Positions 1-8,700 of a DNA stretch of 53,879 bases are shown here, piece by piece. The position numbers and the translations under genes were made by a program. Below the pieces are notes generated by a model, which had not been told where the DNA came from, searched no databases, and saw only the letters and a list, made by a program, of their open reading frames with translations. The DNA lies in contig CADCDA010000010.1 in NCBI GenBank assembly GCA_902800025.1, positions 1 through 53,879 on the forward strand. The letters are read 5' to 3'. Within the stretch, counting starts at the first letter, position 1; each line of letters starts with the position of its first letter. Source of the DNA: an uncultured Erysipelotrichaceae bacterium (lineage in GTDB: Bacteria; Bacillota_I; Bacilli_A; RFN20; CAG-826).

Positions 1-62
1 CTGCAATTGGCATGTCGCCAGACCAGAAAGAGGGTCAAAAAAATTATTTATTCAATAAATAA
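1..62 (+). CDS. 3' end of an unidentified gene
   Basis: An open plus-strand frame enters at the window edge and stops at TAA 60-62. The last 19 residues read AIGMSPDQKEGQKNYLFNK. The composition looks like real protein, but I do not recognise the family from so short a tail. It converges on the tRNA-Thr unit, whose terminator overlaps its stop codon region. Confidence 0.4.
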   Translation, partial: AIGMSPDQKEGQKNYLFNK

Positions 63-86
63 AAGAGATTCGTTGGTTCAAATCTC
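48..86 (-). terminator. terminator of the tRNA-Thr transcript
   Basis: On the minus strand GAGATT (86-81) pairs with AATCTC (70-65) across a 10-base loop and is followed by TTTTATTTATTG. It lies 15 bases past the CCA end of tRNA-Thr. Confidence 0.6.
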
Positions 87-100
87 AATAGTGTTCCATA

Positions 101-174
101 TGGTGCCTCCTGCCAGAATCGAACTAGCAATAGATCCTTACCATGGATCCGTTATACCACTTAACTAAGGAGGC
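101..174 (-). tRNA. tRNA-Thr (anticodon GGT)
   Basis: A full cloverleaf reads on the minus strand: acceptor GCCTCCT pairs with AGGAGGC, anticodon stem GATCC/GGATC encloses loop ATGGTAA with anticodon GGT, the T arm has GCTAG/CTGGC around TTCGATT, and CCA is encoded. It is a single-gene unit with its own promoter (200-228) and terminator (48-86). Confidence 0.95.
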
Positions 175-199
175 ATAAACGCTGCTGTCAGCGTTATTG

Positions 200-228
200 A
201 TTATATATAATCTTTATTTTATTAACAA
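200..228 (-). promoter_or_regulatory. tRNA-Thr promoter
   Basis: Minus strand TTGTTA (228-223), 17-base spacer, TATAAT (205-200). Transcription would begin near 193. A perfect hairpin AACGCTG/CAGCGTT (178-195) lies between promoter and tRNA; it could be a 5' processing hairpin or a weak terminator for the GH3 transcript, as it has no good U-tract. Confidence 0.65.
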
Positions 229-238
229 GAAATAATTA

Positions 239-2677
239 CTAATTTTCCTCGTTGCCTTTTAGTTCATATATAAATGAATACACTATTGCAGCAGCGTTTT
301 CTAATTCTACTCTAGTCAAATACCCAGACTTAAGAGCGTTCTTAATATCTTTTATATCAGACTTATTACCTGGCATATTGATATTATTTCCATTTTTAAT
401 ATTTCTAGAAGCATAGGCTGCTGGATATTCATTTCCTTTACGATATGCTTGTCCACTAGCGACCCAGTCAGTCATAATAAGACCTTTATATCCCCATTCA
501 GTTCTTAATATATCCATAACTAAACCTTTATGTTCTGAGGAATGAATTCCATTAACCAAGTTATAGCTAGTCATAATAGAACGTGGATGAACATCTTTAA
601 TAACTCTTCTAAACGCTGAAAGATAAATTTCACGCGCCGCTCTTTCAGAAACCATAGAGTTATTATTTAATCTATTAGTTTCTTGATTATTACACGCGTA
701 ATGTTTAATGGTCGTTGCTTTTGTTTTATTCTCTTCTACCACTTTAACAATATTTGATGCAGCAAAAGCGGTCACAAGTGGATCTTCAGAATAATATTCA
801 AAATTACGTCCGCATAAAATATGACGATGGATGTTCATTCCAGGAGCGAGCCATATATCAACTCCATACATTTCCATCTCTTCTCTAACTAACCTACCAC
901 ACCCATAAATGAATTCTTCATTAAATGACTGCGCTAATGCGGTTGCAATTGGAATCGCGGTTGCAATTTGAACAACCTTACTACCTTTCTTTTTGAGGTT
1001 TCTTTTATAACTCATAAGCGAAGTGATTGGCCAAGGTAAATACTTTTGAAGCGTATCCCAAATAGAATCTGATGTCGTTGGGAAAACACCTTTATCATTT
1101 AATATAAATTCGCGTGTCATTCTAAGCCCTGCAGGGCCATCAACCATATTAAGGCATAAGTCAAGATTCTCCACTCTTAAGGTTGTTTCTCCAGCTCCAC
1201 CTGCGATTGTGGAACAGGACTGTCCAATAAGACCATCGATACCTAGTTTATAATCGCCTAAAACAATATGGATCAAGCTTGTTTCATCTAGTGATTTAAT
1301 GAATTCAGGAACTTCTACTTCATATTTATCGTTATAAATTATTTCTTTATAAGAAACATCGTTTTTAGTTAATTCAAATAAAGGTAAAGATCCTTTAATT
1401 TTGTTTTCTTCTCTAGGAATAAATAGATCTTTAAAACCAGTCTTATTAAATACATTTCTAACTTTGGTGAGAATTAGTTCTTCTTTAATTGAAACCATAA
1501 ACACTTCTTTATGATTTCTTGATGAATTGCCGAGTTTAAAAACATATAAACCGCAATCGAGAATATATGACTGTTTTTCTTCACTATATGAAGGGAAATC
1601 GCTTAAAGAAAACTCTAAAGATAATTCTTCGCTTTCTTTAGGTTTTAATAATCTAGTCTTTTTAAACGCAACAAGTTCTAGAGCCGCTCTATTAATAGGG
1701 CCACTCATATATAACTGCATTACTTCTTTTCCTGAGTAATTTCCTGAGTTAGTAACCTTAACCTTCAAAGTGAACTTATCTTTATCTTGTTTGACATCGA
1801 TAAAGTGATAAGAAAATTTAGTGTAAGATTCACCAAACCCAAATTCAAACAAAGGCGTAATCCCTTTGCTTTCAAAATAGCGATATCCAACATATATTCC
1901 TTCTTCGTAATGACATTCATCAACATCAAAAGGAACATTGATATATGGATAATCTTTAATTGACGCCCAAGTATCGGTGAGTTTTCCTGATGGATTGGCC
2001 TTTCCTAAAACGATATCCACCAAGATATCTCCAGTTAATGAACCAAGCTGAGATAATAACAATATATTTTTAACTTCTTTAACTGGCTCTAAATCAATAA
2101 CACTAGGGGTGTTTAAAACAAGCATGAATTTTTTATAGTTATTATTGAGATATACAATATCTCTTATTTCAGTATCAGTTAAATAAACGCTTCCTTTTTC
2201 TAAAGTTCGATCTGCGCCTTCTCCAGCATTTCGACTCAAAACATAAATTGCAACCTCGTGGTCTCCAATAATCGGGAATTCATATTCGCTTTCAGGAGCG
2301 CATTTACCAATCGCATAACTAGCGGCGATTGTTTTATGCTCATGAGCTTCTTTTTTCACTCTTTTAATGAATTTCTTCTCGTTTTCTAAATACTCTTTAT
2401 CATAATCGTTAAGCCACGTATCAGTGGTCACAGTAAATCCTGCGTTTTTAAACGCTTCTTCAATATTCTCTTGATATCTGACATTAACTGCTCCACTTCC
2501 AGTGCCACCGATAACTGTGTGTCTAACACCATTACCAATTAAAGCAATTTTAGAAGGAGAATCTAATGGAAATGATTCATCTTCTCTTTTTAAAAAGAGA
2601 GTGCACTCAAAAGCGTTTTCTTTTAAATATTTCAAATGACGATATTCGTGAGGCAAATAATCATAATCAGTTCTCAT
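239..2677 (-). CDS. GH3 beta-glucosidase-type glycosidase with swapped domain order
   Basis: An 812-residue family 3 glycoside hydrolase, which would release a terminal beta-linked sugar from oligosaccharides. No signal peptide is seen, so it is probably cytoplasmic. The usual order is reversed: the alpha/beta (GH3_C) domain comes first (about 20-280, with acid/base motif GEGADR, Glu153), then an Fn3-like domain (about 285-400), then the TIM barrel (about 460-800) with DGPAGLR (513-519), KHYACNN and nucleophile motif LIMTDW (Asp737). This order is known in Ruminococcus albus and Butyrivibrio GH3 enzymes, so it is not a rearrangement here. The start ATG lies inside the end of rimO (11-base overlap), indicating coupling within an ABC-rimO-GH3 operon. 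The substrate cannot be read from sequence. Confidence 0.9.
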   Translation of the reverse strand: MRTDYDYLPHEYRHLKYLKENAFECTLFLKREDESFPLDSPSKIALIGNGVRHTVIGGTGSGAVNVRYQENIEEAFKNAGFTVTTDTWLNDYDKEYLENEKKFIKRVKKEAHEHKTIAASYAIGKCAPESEYEFPIIGDHEVAIYVLSRNAGEGADRTLEKGSVYLTDTEIRDIVYLNNNYKKFMLVLNTPSVIDLEPVKEVKNILLLSQLGSLTGDILVDIVLGKANPSGKLTDTWASIKDYPYINVPFDVDECHYEEGIYVGYRYFESKGITPLFEFGFGESYTKFSYHFIDVKQDKDKFTLKVKVTNSGNYSGKEVMQLYMSGPINRAALELVAFKKTRLLKPKESEELSLEFSLSDFPSYSEEKQSYILDCGLYVFKLGNSSRNHKEVFMVSIKEELILTKVRNVFNKTGFKDLFIPREENKIKGSLPLFELTKNDVSYKEIIYNDKYEVEVPEFIKSLDETSLIHIVLGDYKLGIDGLIGQSCSTIAGGAGETTLRVENLDLCLNMVDGPAGLRMTREFILNDKGVFPTTSDSIWDTLQKYLPWPITSLMSYKRNLKKKGSKVVQIATAIPIATALAQSFNEEFIYGCGRLVREEMEMYGVDIWLAPGMNIHRHILCGRNFEYYSEDPLVTAFAASNIVKVVEENKTKATTIKHYACNNQETNRLNNNSMVSERAAREIYLSAFRRVIKDVHPRSIMTSYNLVNGIHSSEHKGLVMDILRTEWGYKGLIMTDWVASGQAYRKGNEYPAAYASRNIKNGNNINMPGNKSDIKDIKNALKSGYLTRVELENAAAIVYSFIYELKGNEEN

Positions 2678-3965
2678 ATTGTTCTCCCATTAGGTCATAG
2701 ACAAAAGCGCCTGTGATTTTAACCTTGACGATATCTCCATTATGGAGTTCTTTATTTGATGTAAAGAAGATTTTGCCGTCCACGTCATCAGGGGCGTTCC
2801 AATAGCTTCGTAATAAATAATTTCCGTGTTCGTCTCTTCCGATGACTAAGCCTTCCATGATTTCATTAACATGCTTCTTATTCAAAGAATAAGAAATCTT
2901 TTGTTGTGCTTTCATAACTTTCGCTAATCTTTTCTTTTTAATATCTTCATCGATTTGATTATCAAAACTAGCAGCGGCTGTTCCTTCTTCTTGAGAATAA
3001 GTGAAAGCTCCTAAATGATCAAACTTAATTAAATTCATAAATTCGATGAGTCGATCAACATCTTCTTCTGTTTCTCCTGGGAAGCCCACCATGACGGTTG
3101 TTCTTAAAACTGCGTTAGGAACCTTATTTCTAATTTTTGTGAATAAATTAATTAAGAATTCCTTATCTCCTCTTCGGTACATATCTTTTAAAATATGAGA
3201 TTCACTATGTTGAATTGGAACATCAAAATAAGGAGTAAGGCGTTTTTCTTTTCCCATTAACTCGATTAATTCATCAGATATTTCATCTGGATATAAATAA
3301 AGTAAACGGATATATTCAAGCCCTTTAATAGCGAGTAAACCATGCAAGAGGTCCACTATATTGACTTTTTTATCTTTAAAATCGATTCCATATTTAGTGG
3401 TGTCTTGTTCTAAAACAATAATCTCTTTAATGTTACTATCTGCAAGATCTTGTGCTTCTTTAATAATCGCATCATAATCTCGAGAAACAAATCCACCTCT
3501 AATAATAGGAATCGCGCAATAACTACATCTATTGTCGCATCCTTCACCAATCTTTAAATACGCAGAATATGGTCCAGTAGAAACAATACGATATTCATCA
3601 TCAACCCCTATAGAAGGATCGATATCTTTATCTAAAACATATAGTTTCTCATTAAAATGAGAATATTCTCTAATTGGAATATATAAATCGACTTCCGGAA
3701 TTTCTTTTCTTAAGTCTTCTAAATATCGCTCTGCTAAGCAGCCAGTAACCACTACTTTTTTGCCGTATTGAATCATTTCTAAAATATTCTCAATACTTTC
3801 TTTTTTACTTGATTCAATAAAACCACAAGTATTGATAACAATAATGTCTGCATTTCTAGGATCATTAGTGATCTCATACCCATTACGATCAAAAAGTCCT
3901 AAAATATTCTCGCTATCGACGAGATTTTTCATGCAGCCCAAAGAAACGATTCCAACTTTTTTCAT
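2667..3965 (-). CDS. rimO: Ribosomal protein S12 methylthiotransferase RimO
   Basis: A radical-SAM enzyme that methylthiolates the conserved Asp of ribosomal protein S12. The N-terminal UPF0004 domain opens VGIVSLGCMKNLVDSE, the RimO-specific form, and has cluster cysteines 11, 47 and 76. The radical-SAM loop is CDNRCSYC (Cys143, 147, 150), and a TRAM domain occupies the last 65 residues. I chose ATG at 3965 (MKKVGIVS); a GTG at 3974 in frame would add three residues and overlap the previous gene. The upstream ABC gene stops at 3967, one base before this ATG. The stop is UGA, evidence that UGA is a normal stop in this genome. At 432 residues it has the family's usual length. Confidence 0.93.
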   Translation of the reverse strand: MKKVGIVSLGCMKNLVDSENILGLFDRNGYEITNDPRNADIIVINTCGFIESSKKESIENILEMIQYGKKVVVTGCLAERYLEDLRKEIPEVDLYIPIREYSHFNEKLYVLDKDIDPSIGVDDEYRIVSTGPYSAYLKIGEGCDNRCSYCAIPIIRGGFVSRDYDAIIKEAQDLADSNIKEIIVLEQDTTKYGIDFKDKKVNIVDLLHGLLAIKGLEYIRLLYLYPDEISDELIELMGKEKRLTPYFDVPIQHSESHILKDMYRRGDKEFLINLFTKIRNKVPNAVLRTTVMVGFPGETEEDVDRLIEFMNLIKFDHLGAFTYSQEEGTAAASFDNQIDEDIKKKRLAKVMKAQQKISYSLNKKHVNEIMEGLVIGRDEHGNYLLRSYWNAPDDVDGKIFFTSNKELHNGDIVKVKITGAFVYDLMGEQYEN

Positions 3966-3966
3966 A

Positions 3967-6900
3967 TTATTCACTTCTTAAAGCAACCACTGGATCTTGT
4001 TTAGACGCTCCTAATGATGGGATAAGACCGCTTAGTACGCTTAATAGGATAGCAATACCAATCATCATAAGCGCGTAATACCATGGAAGAGCAGCAATCG
4101 CTGGTACATCAAAGATTTTCACAATCATATTGATGATAATTTGTAAGACATAGGTTATACCTATACCAATCACACCACTAGATAATCCAGTGATTAAATT
4201 CTCAGCGATAAATAGACGCGAAACATCTTTCTTTCGTCCACCAAGAGAACGGATAACACCAATTTCTTTTACTCTTTCCATGACGGAAATATAAGTGATA
4301 ACCGCAATCATAAAACAAGAAACAACTAAAGATAACGATGTAAAGGCTATTAAAGCTGCGCTAATTGTCGTCACCAAAGTTGAAATAACAGTGATAATCA
4401 TACTGATTGTATCAGTATAAGTAATTTCACTTCTTTCTTCCTTAGGAACATCGACGCCTTTAATCGTTAGTGTTACATCAGAATTCCATTTATCAAGATA
4501 ACTTGTTACACCATTTTTAGTCGTGAAGTCTTTTGGATAGATGGAAATAGATTGAGGTAGTTCTTTAATCTCATGACCAATAACTATTTGATCATCATCA
4601 GTAATATCATTGACTCTTAGACCTGCTAAGGCACGTAAATGCAATTTATCGTTCTTTAAATTATCTGTTCCAGAATTTAAAAATGAAGCAAAGATAGAGG
4701 CAATCGTTGAAGATTGGTCTCCATTAAGTGCATTCGCATATCCGCGTTTAGTTTCTGGAACGAAAGTTTCACTTCCATCATCTTTTGAATAATCATCATA
4801 TTCAAATTGAACATAAGCGTTAAATTGAGATTCTTTGTATCTCATATTCATAATATGTTCTTTAAAAGACGTTGTGATTTGGCTCGTATTTGATTCTGTA
4901 CGATATTTTTTAGCGAAATCTTTTGTGTAATAAACACCTCTAGAAAGGGTACCGAAATTTGTGGTTGGCTTCGCTCTTAAAATACCGACAACTTTAACTT
5001 TATATTGTGGATCGCTAAGTATAGCAGCGTCTTCCATAACTGATTCATAATAATAATCTGGTGTCGCTGGATCCAATTCCACAACCGCGCCATTATTTAA
5101 AGTAGCCCATGGATTGACTAAATCAAGGACTTTATGAATTGTACAAGTGACATCATATTCCACTGTTCTTTCTTTTGGATTACCATCGACAATAACAGCG
5201 TGTGGATTTGAAGTAGTAAATGTTAAAAGATTAATTTTATTAATAGTGTCGAGATGAGCGATGATTTCTTGAGGGGTTAAGCTATCAATTCCTTTTCTTG
5301 AAACATCAGCAATAAACTCCATATCTTCAGTCGTGATTTCATCAGAATTAACCATAAACCATCGACCTTCAAGTTCACTCTTAGAAGGATCAGATTGTCT
5401 TGGATCTAATCGAGATGCGATAACATTATGCATTTTGGCTTCTGTACCATTAACTTCAATGGCGTTACCAGTTAAATTATCACTTCCTGGAGCGCATTTT
5501 AATGCAAGATAATAATTTCCACCACTAATAGTTGTACCACTCAAATTAGCGGAGATATCTTTATGAGAAACTAAAGTTGGATTTTGTTTATAAATCACAT
5601 CGTGAGGGAAATAATAGAAATCATGATTAAGAATCTCATCATATGAGAAAATGGTGTTGTATGGATATTTTTCATCGAGATGAGCAAGTTCCTCTTCGAG
5701 TTCTTTAATCTTTTGTTCGTCAATTGGAACTTGTTTCTTTAACTCTTCGATCTGAGTCTCGATTTCATGTCCAATAACTGCTTTTTTAGCAACGTTAAGG
5801 AATTCGTCTTGAGGATAATAACCAAGTTGAGCTAAAACAAGATCGGTTAATGTTGTTTTTCCATCAACAACGAGTAATAACTCGTTTTCCTTTTCAGGGA
5901 ATCGAGAATTTCCTAATAAATCGTATTGAGAAAGGATATAATCCTTTTCCGCTGGAAGCTGCTTCATAAACGCAGTAAATAAATCGACAAATTGAGCATA
6001 ATTGCTAAAGCCTTTAACAGTCATTAAAGTTTTAATGTATTGTTGAGTTAATCCATTAGTGGAAATGACTTCGCTTTCTCCATCAGCCTTTTTCTTAAAG
6101 GAGGTAAAGAAGTTATTTGTTGGGTCGATTGAATAATTATAATTAATCGCCGAATAGTAACTTTGAGGCATTTCTGAAATATAATCCACGAGTTCTTGGG
6201 TAATTTCGTTAGTCTCGATGCTAGTCAAATCTTTGTATCTAGACAAAAGATATTCAATCATTGAATCCATTCCAACTTGCGTGGATGTATCAAATTTTGC
6301 GAGTTCGGCTTTTTCTTGATTTGATAAGCCAGATAATAAGGAAGAAAGATCCACTGCTTCTTCGGCAATCCCAATTGGATAACTTGAAAGCATATCATCT
6401 TCCATATTTACGATATAGTCGTTAACACCACAAGAAACGCCTAAGATGGTAGAAACACCAATGATACCGATACTTCCTGCAATTGCAACTAATAGAGTTC
6501 TTCTAAACTTTGACCATAAATTCGATAATGATAAATTGGTCGCAGTAAAGAAAGACATCGCAGACTGTTTTTTACCTTTTGAAGCGGCTTCTTGAGGCTT
6601 TTCCACTACTTGTTGGCCGTCATAGGGATTAGAATCATCTGTGATTAATCCGTCTTTCATTCTTACAATACGAGTTGCGTATTTTTCCGCTAACTCTGGG
6701 TTATGGGTAACCATGATAACGAGGTGATCTTTAGCGACTTCTTTTAATAAGTCCATAATTTGGATAGAAGTTTCACTATCAAGGGCGCCGGTTGGTTCAT
6801 CTGCTAAAACGATTTCTGGATTATTGACTAAGGCACGAGCAATAGCGACTCTTTGCATTTGTCCGCCAGACATTTGATTTGGTTTTTTGCTATATAATCC

Positions 6901-7299
6901 TGCTAAACCAACTTTGTCTAACGCTTCTTTGGCCCTCTTAACTCTTTCTTCTTTTTTGATTCCAGAAATAGTTAAAGCAAGCTCAACGTTTCTTAATATG
7001 GTTTGATGAGGAATTAAATTATAAGTTTGGAAAACAAAACCGATTGAATGGTTTCTATATGTATCCCAATCGTTGTCTTTAAAGTCTTTTGTGCTCACAC
7101 CTTTAATGATTAAATCACCACTGTCATAATGGTCTAATCCACCAGTAATATTTAAAAGCGTGGTTTTTCCACATCCTGAATGTCCTAAAATAGCAACAAA
7201 TTCATTTGCTCTAAAGTTAAGGGAAATTCCTTTAAGAGCGTGGACTGGTTCTTGATCTTTTAGAGCGTAATCTTTTTTAATGTTTCTTAGTTCTAACAT
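3967..7299 (-). CDS. MacB-like ABC transporter, fused ATPase and FtsX permease with large ectodomain
   Basis: A 1110-residue half-transporter of the MacB/LolCDE superfamily. The ATPase (1-225) has Walker A GHSGCGKTT, Q-loop VFQTYN, signature MSGGQMQRVAIARAL and Walker B LADEPTGALD. A first membrane helix follows near residue 270, then an ectodomain of roughly 640 residues, and three C-terminal helices typical of FtsX permeases (last 180 residues, with VMERVKEIGVIRSLGGRKKDV). Such mechanotransmission systems export peptides or lipids or shed antimicrobials rather than import. The ectodomain is far larger than the roughly 200 residues of MacB and contains a charged helical stretch near residue 520. 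A strong AAAGGAGGT site precedes ATG 7299. It is the first gene of an operon with rimO and GH3. The cargo is unknown. Confidence 0.85.
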   Translation of the reverse strand: MLELRNIKKDYALKDQEPVHALKGISLNFRANEFVAILGHSGCGKTTLLNITGGLDHYDSGDLIIKGVSTKDFKDNDWDTYRNHSIGFVFQTYNLIPHQTILRNVELALTISGIKKEERVKRAKEALDKVGLAGLYSKKPNQMSGGQMQRVAIARALVNNPEIVLADEPTGALDSETSIQIMDLLKEVAKDHLVIMVTHNPELAEKYATRIVRMKDGLITDDSNPYDGQQVVEKPQEAASKGKKQSAMSFFTATNLSLSNLWSKFRRTLLVAIAGSIGIIGVSTILGVSCGVNDYIVNMEDDMLSSYPIGIAEEAVDLSSLLSGLSNQEKAELAKFDTSTQVGMDSMIEYLLSRYKDLTSIETNEITQELVDYISEMPQSYYSAINYNYSIDPTNNFFTSFKKKADGESEVISTNGLTQQYIKTLMTVKGFSNYAQFVDLFTAFMKQLPAEKDYILSQYDLLGNSRFPEKENELLLVVDGKTTLTDLVLAQLGYYPQDEFLNVAKKAVIGHEIETQIEELKKQVPIDEQKIKELEEELAHLDEKYPYNTIFSYDEILNHDFYYFPHDVIYKQNPTLVSHKDISANLSGTTISGGNYYLALKCAPGSDNLTGNAIEVNGTEAKMHNVIASRLDPRQSDPSKSELEGRWFMVNSDEITTEDMEFIADVSRKGIDSLTPQEIIAHLDTINKINLLTFTTSNPHAVIVDGNPKERTVEYDVTCTIHKVLDLVNPWATLNNGAVVELDPATPDYYYESVMEDAAILSDPQYKVKVVGILRAKPTTNFGTLSRGVYYTKDFAKKYRTESNTSQITTSFKEHIMNMRYKESQFNAYVQFEYDDYSKDDGSETFVPETKRGYANALNGDQSSTIASIFASFLNSGTDNLKNDKLHLRALAGLRVNDITDDDQIVIGHEIKELPQSISIYPKDFTTKNGVTSYLDKWNSDVTLTIKGVDVPKEERSEITYTDTISMIITVISTLVTTISAALIAFTSLSLVVSCFMIAVITYISVMERVKEIGVIRSLGGRKKDVSRLFIAENLITGLSSGVIGIGITYVLQIIINMIVKIFDVPAIAALPWYYALMMIGIAILLSVLSGLIPSLGASKQDPVVALRSE

Positions 7300-7322
7300 C
7301 TCAAGTACCTCCTTTCCTGAAT

Positions 7323-7359
7323 ATGTAAATATGTTATTAGTTTACATACAAAATGTAAA
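7323..7359 (-). promoter_or_regulatory. Promoter and candidate operator of the ABC-rimO-GH3 operon
   Basis: Minus strand TTTACA (7359-7354), 17-base spacer, TAACAT (7336-7331). A perfect inverted repeat TTTACAT-5-ATGTAAA (7341-7359) overlaps the -35 box, and a third ATGTAAA half-site lies at 7323-7329, downstream of the -10. This is the layout of a repressor site; the regulator is not identified. Confidence 0.55.
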
Positions 7360-7385
7360 ACAAAATGCATATGTTTTTATTCATA

Positions 7386-7413
7386 CAAAAAAGGCGAACT
7401 TCTAGTCCGCCTC
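7386..7413 (-). terminator. terminator of the 7432-10719 operon
   Basis: Minus strand GGCGGAC/GTTCGCC stem with a 5-base loop and a TTTTTT tail, 20-45 bases after the stop at 7432. Confidence 0.8.
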
Positions 7414-7431
7414 TTTTAGTGTAAACACTAA

Positions 7432-7884
7432 TTATTCACCTTTTATGATTTGAATATTCTTTAAAATCTCTTGTTTGCTTTGAGGGCCTCTTTCAATAAT
7501 TCTTCTATTTATTGTGAAATAGAAATATGTGTAGATGACATCAAGCAATAAACATGTAAACGCTGGCAAGAGGAACGAAATCGCGTTCGCTACTAAATCA
7601 AAGTTCGATTTTTGTTGGGCGAGAAGAATAACGAAAATTGATAATAGAATAAAAGCAACGACGACAAGAAGAATAATCGGAGCAAAGGAAGGGCCTTTCT
7701 TAAATAAGGTTTTTTCAAATTGACGAAGCTCTTGATAATGTGGTTGATTCTCGTCAATTTCATATTTCACATAAGCGTAAATTCCTTTTTCGATACAGCT
7801 CACTTCTTTATATCCTAAAGCCTCAAAAATTTCTTTTCTTTCACGATATTGAGGAATGGTTAATTTCACTTTCTTACTGATCAT
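7432..7884 (-). CDS. Small two-helix membrane protein of unknown function
   Basis: A 150-residue protein that I do not recognise. Residues 1-65 look cytosolic and basic; two hydrophobic helices follow at about 68-88 and 98-122, the second ending before a charged tail. Its ATG lies inside the end of the acyltransferase gene (11-base overlap), so it is translated with the envelope operon and is its last gene. A role near the membrane lipid or glycan enzymes of the operon is only a context guess. Confidence 0.75.
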   Translation of the reverse strand: MISKKVKLTIPQYRERKEIFEALGYKEVSCIEKGIYAYVKYEIDENQPHYQELRQFEKTLFKKGPSFAPIILLVVVAFILLSIFVILLAQQKSNFDLVANAISFLLPAFTCLLLDVIYTYFYFTINRRIIERGPQSKQEILKNIQIIKGE

Positions 7885-8689
7885 TATTTTCTATTTCCTT
7901 TTTGACATATTTGATGTATTCATATTGAGGCGTTTTTTCAGCGAATTCTTGCATCGCTTTTAAACACTCTTGATGGAGGTATTCTTTATTCTCATTTACC
8001 GAGACATTTTCCAAAGGAAAAATCGGATCTAAAATATATACTGTTTGTCTTGGTGTTTTGCCAATTAAAGGCTTCCTCCAAGTCGTCACTACTGGAAGGA
8101 CAGGAGCGTTGCTTTTCGCTGCGTAATTAAACGAGCCATTAGAGAAACTTCTGACCTTTGTGTAATAAGGCCAAATATGGGCTTCTGGATAAATCAAAAC
8201 ATATTGTCTTTTTTTCACATAAAAGTCCATCGCATCAGCTAAAGCCACCATATTTTTAACATCACCCTTTAAAGGTAATGGTAAGAATCCTAACGCTCTA
8301 GCGAGGTTTCTCACTATCGGCATGCTTAAGGTATCACTATACCCTAAAATATTCACTCTTCTACCAAAGAAGAAAACTTGAGCCTGGAATTTAAAAACGT
8401 CGCTAATTGAAACATGGTTAGAGTAAATATATGCTCCTTTGCCTTCAAGTAACTTTAAAGCCTTACGGTTTTTAATTCTAATGCCATGACAAACACAATA
8501 TAAACCAATGAATGGTTTAGCGATGCCATGATAAAGAATCGCTGAGAAGAAATTATTGATCGGGTTGGTTCTTTTATATTTATAGTTCTCTGGAACGGGA
8601 ACTCTTTTTAAACCAACTTCGTTGAAATCATCTTTTCTCTCATCGGTGTAATAGGCGATTTTGGTTTTTTTAACTTCTTTAAAATTCAT
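7874..8689 (-). CDS. PlsC-like 1-acylglycerol-3-phosphate acyltransferase
   Basis: A 271-residue lysophospholipid acyltransferase-fold protein. The catalytic HX4D motif is present as NHVSISD (about residues 91-97), with the second substrate block IYPEAHIWP (about 166-174) replacing the more usual PEGTRS, so acceptor specificity may differ from a standard PlsC. A hydrophobic stretch precedes the active site (about 47-65). It lies between the GT2 and the small membrane protein, suggesting that it acylates a membrane lipid or glycolipid intermediate. There is no convincing ribosome site before ATG 8689; a duplicated TATGAAATAG/TATGAA sits there, and the GT2 stop lies 11 bases upstream, so reinitiation is likely. 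Confidence 0.8.
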   Translation of the reverse strand: MNFKEVKKTKIAYYTDERKDDFNEVGLKRVPVPENYKYKRTNPINNFFSAILYHGIAKPFIGLYCVCHGIRIKNRKALKLLEGKGAYIYSNHVSISDVFKFQAQVFFFGRRVNILGYSDTLSMPIVRNLARALGFLPLPLKGDVKNMVALADAMDFYVKKRQYVLIYPEAHIWPYYTKVRSFSNGSFNYAAKSNAPVLPVVTTWRKPLIGKTPRQTVYILDPIFPLENVSVNENKEYLHQECLKAMQEFAEKTPQYEYIKYVKKEIENNDQ

Positions 8690-8700
8690 ACTATTTCATA

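Noticed and set aside
1-100. A second tRNA next to tRNA-Thr, suggested by GGTTCAAATC
   Set aside because: No matching acceptor or anticodon arms; the segment is the terminator hairpin of tRNA-Thr.
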